Source of the DNA: an uncultured Pelosinus sp.
GTDB taxonomy: Bacteria; Bacillota; Negativicutes; Sporomusales; Acetonemataceae
DNA length: 6,485 nt
Direction of reading: 5' to 3'
NCBI GenBank assembly: GCA_900542835.1
Contig: UQPB01000089.1
Location: 1 to 6,485, forward strand
The notes beneath the pieces were generated by a model, which saw nothing but the letters and a program-made list of their open reading frames with translations, made no database searches and was not told where the DNA came from. Within the stretch, counting starts at the first letter, position 1, and every line of letters starts with the position of its first letter. The translations under genes and the position numbers were made by a program. This document shows, piece after piece, positions 4,816 through 6,485 of this stretch.

Positions 4816-6411
4816 TTATTGTTTAAACCGCCAGCCGCCGGTCAGCTGCGTCAAGCCGTCCGGCAGCGTGCCCCGCCAGTATAAGAAGCCATGACCGCCG
4901 TCATATTCGCGGTAAGTCACCGGACAGCCTTTAGCCAGCAATACGTCACGCAGATGACGATTGGCCCCCAGCAGGGAATAACCGCTGCCATTATCGCCCA
5001 GTTCGCCGCGGCCGGCCTCCAGATAGAATTGCAGCGGCGGCAGCGGCCGGCTGATGATCAGCGAGGCAATATAATGCTCGCCGCACTCCGCCTGCGGCGG
5101 CCGCCACCAGAAGGAGCCGGACTGAGACAACACATTGCCAAACAGATCCGGCCGCATAATTGCCGTATAGGCTGCGGCTAAACCGCCGTAACTGGCGCCG
5201 CCGATAATCCGCCGGGCCGGATCGCGGGTAAGCCTATAATGCTCGCCAAGCCAGGGCAGCAATTCCTCTGTCACAAACGCGGTTAAGTCCGGATTGCAGG
5301 GAAGCTGCCGGCTTCTGGCATCCCCGGGGCCATTGCCGACAAACGCCGCCACCAGCGGCGGAATCTTGCCCGCGGCCAGCAGATTGTCCAGAATCACAGC
5401 CGCGCGGGCCCGTGACAGGTACCAATGACCGTCAAACAGCAGCAGCAGGCCGTAGGGGCCGGCCTGCTGCGAATAGTCCGGCGGTGTATAAACAGCAAGG
5501 CTGCGGCTGTCCCGCAGCAGACGGCTGGCAAACTGGCTGCCGGCAAGCTTGCCGCGCCGGCTTTCCGGCCGATCAAGACACCATGTATAGGGCTGCGCCC
5601 CCGGCATTTCCAATAGCGATTGCGCTTCATAGCGGCTTCCCGGCTCGTCATAGCAGCGGCGGGGATTCAGCGGGTCGGCCTGGGAAACAGCCAGATACAG
5701 CAAGCGGTGCTCCTCACCGCTTGCGAGAGTGGGCTTCGCCAGCGACGGCGCGTTGACCAGCAGCGTATAAGCGTAGCGCGACCTTGCCGGCAGCCGCACC
5801 GTCGTATACCAGACGTCTGTTCCCGCCAGTCTCACCAATTGATAATCATTAGGATAAGCAACGTGACAGAACAGCCTGACCGCCACATGATGCACATGCT
5901 TGCCGCCGCGCCACAAAAAAGTGCACAAGGTCAGCTCCGGCTGCTGCGGATCCGCTTCCAGCAGAGGCGTCCCGTCTGCCTCTACCTGTTGCCAGAACTC
6001 GGCCAGCGCCCCAGGCCGGTCCGGCAGCTCCAGGCGCAGCTGCCGTATCCGGCCGCTTTCCAGCCGGGGAGCGGAAAGACTGACGCGGCGGCCGGCCAGC
6101 GGCACTATTTTCCGCAGCGTCGCCGCGCACAGCTTCGGCTCGCCCTGTGTCGTCCGTATTTCCAGCCGGTACAAGCCGGCGCGATCAGCAACAAAGGCCA
6201 GCGCCAGCCGGTCGGCGCCGGCCAGTTCACACCCCTGCAGCCGCGAACCATCCGGCGCGGTCACAACAGCTTCGCCCAGCAGGTCGCCGTCAATGCGCAA
6301 ATCAATGATCGCCAGTTCCTGCACCCGCAGTCTCAATAGATAAACCGCTATCCTGTCGCCAGCCGAATGGAATAGCAGCAGCGGCAGACGCACCGGCTTC
6401 TTGTTACGCAC
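4816..6411 (-). CDS. fes: Enterochelin (catecholate siderophore) esterase, Fes/IroD-like, with extra N-terminal domain
   Basis: The 531-residue protein has no signal peptide and is expected in the cytoplasm, where Fes-type enzymes cut the ester bonds of imported ferric catecholate siderophores to release iron. Residues about 1-130 form a beta-rich segment resembling the pre-peptidase-like domains (AVVTAPDGSRL, DRAGLYRLEI). Next is a Fes-type N-terminal domain, with FLWRGG (W167), VWYTTVRLPARSRYAY (W201) and DPLNP (D246-P250). The alpha/beta-hydrolase part begins near 300 with LAVYTPPDY and LLLLFDGHWY. The nucleophile is S407 in GGASYGG, and the catalytic His is H507 in DGGHGFLYWR. The acid probably lies near LEAGRGELGDNG (E465-D473). 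The start is GTG at 6411, with GGAGAGGA on the - strand (6421-6428) 9 bases upstream. It is clearly more GC-rich than the TetR block and lies 20 bases after another - strand gene. Whether the natural substrate is enterobactin, bacillibactin or another ester is not visible. Confidence 0.88.
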   Translation of the reverse strand: MRNKKPVRLPLLLFHSAGDRIAVYLLRLRVQELAIIDLRIDGDLLGEAVVTAPDGSRLQGCELAGADRLALAFVADRAGLYRLEIRTTQGEPKLCAATLRKIVPLAGRRVSLSAPRLESGRIRQLRLELPDRPGALAEFWQQVEADGTPLLEADPQQPELTLCTFLWRGGKHVHHVAVRLFCHVAYPNDYQLVRLAGTDVWYTTVRLPARSRYAYTLLVNAPSLAKPTLASGEEHRLLYLAVSQADPLNPRRCYDEPGSRYEAQSLLEMPGAQPYTWCLDRPESRRGKLAGSQFASRLLRDSRSLAVYTPPDYSQQAGPYGLLLLFDGHWYLSRARAAVILDNLLAAGKIPPLVAAFVGNGPGDARSRQLPCNPDLTAFVTEELLPWLGEHYRLTRDPARRIIGGASYGGLAAAYTAIMRPDLFGNVLSQSGSFWWRPPQAECGEHYIASLIISRPLPPLQFYLEAGRGELGDNGSGYSLLGANRHLRDVLLAKGCPVTYREYDGGHGFLYWRGTLPDGLTQLTGGWRFKQ

Positions 6412-6431
6412 TGTCTATCATCCTCTCCAGG

Positions 6432-6485
6432 CTAACTTTTCGTCTTAACATGATTAATCGCCACAGCGATCTTGGCCAGTCCGCT
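6432..6485 (-). CDS. C-terminal end of an unidentified gene upstream of fes
   Basis: The frame enters from the window edge and ends at TAG (6432-6434), leaving the 17 residues SGLAKIAVAINHVKTKS. Its codons are mostly common ones for a GC-rich genome. A competing frame, which would overlap the esterase start and stop at 6404-6406, uses AGA, CGA and TTA repeatedly and is less likely. The 20-base gap to the esterase start suggests an operon. Too little is visible to name the product. Confidence 0.5.
   Translation of the reverse strand, partial: SGLAKIAVAINHVKTKS

Noticed and set aside
5620..6339. 239-residue + strand open frame opposite fes
   Set aside because: It is a GC-rich shadow frame, rich in Gln, Arg and Pro, with no domain, lying opposite a clearly conserved esterase.

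Overview
The window most likely comes from a diderm Firmicute, for example the Sporomusa/Pelosinus side of the Negativicutes. This placement is an inference, not a proof. Supporting signs are strong AGGAGG-type ribosome binding sites, frequent TTG and GTG starts, hairpin-plus-T-run terminators, and a Firmicute-like GntR/UxuA pair beside genes typical of an outer-membrane lifestyle (a Fes-type siderophore esterase and two Sec-exported small proteins). No rRNA, tRNA, CRISPR array, transposase or attachment site was seen.

Left block, + strand (2-2402). The 3' part of an ImmA/IrrE-like HExxH zinc peptidase gene is followed by uxuA (mannonate dehydratase) and a GntR/FadR-family regulator, with gaps of 43 and 42 bases. 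UxuA converts D-mannonate to 2-keto-3-deoxygluconate in hexuronate breakdown, and the regulator probably senses a pathway intermediate. The promoter and any uxuB lie outside the window, or uxuB is elsewhere. The block ends at a 38-base perfect palindrome (2573-2610) that can serve as a terminator on both strands.

Middle block, - strand (4526 down to 2687). Three closely spaced genes encode a TetR-family repressor (TTG start), an exported 163-residue protein of unrecognised function (GTG start), and an exported 233-residue protein that is extremely rich in Arg, Glu, Asp and His and carries an internal duplication. A good promoter (perfect TTGACA, 17-base spacer) lies upstream, and a GTAC-based inverted repeat overlapping and following its -10 could be the TetR operator. 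The block looks like a self-regulated cell-envelope module with no transporter or enzyme, and it is the least explained part of the window. It is more AT-rich than its neighbours.

Right block, - strand (6485 down to 4816). The last codons of an unidentified gene precede a GC-rich enterochelin-esterase-like gene with an extra N-terminal beta-rich domain. This gene ends at its own hairpin terminator (4748-4782). Its role is probably release of iron from imported catecholate siderophores in the cytoplasm.
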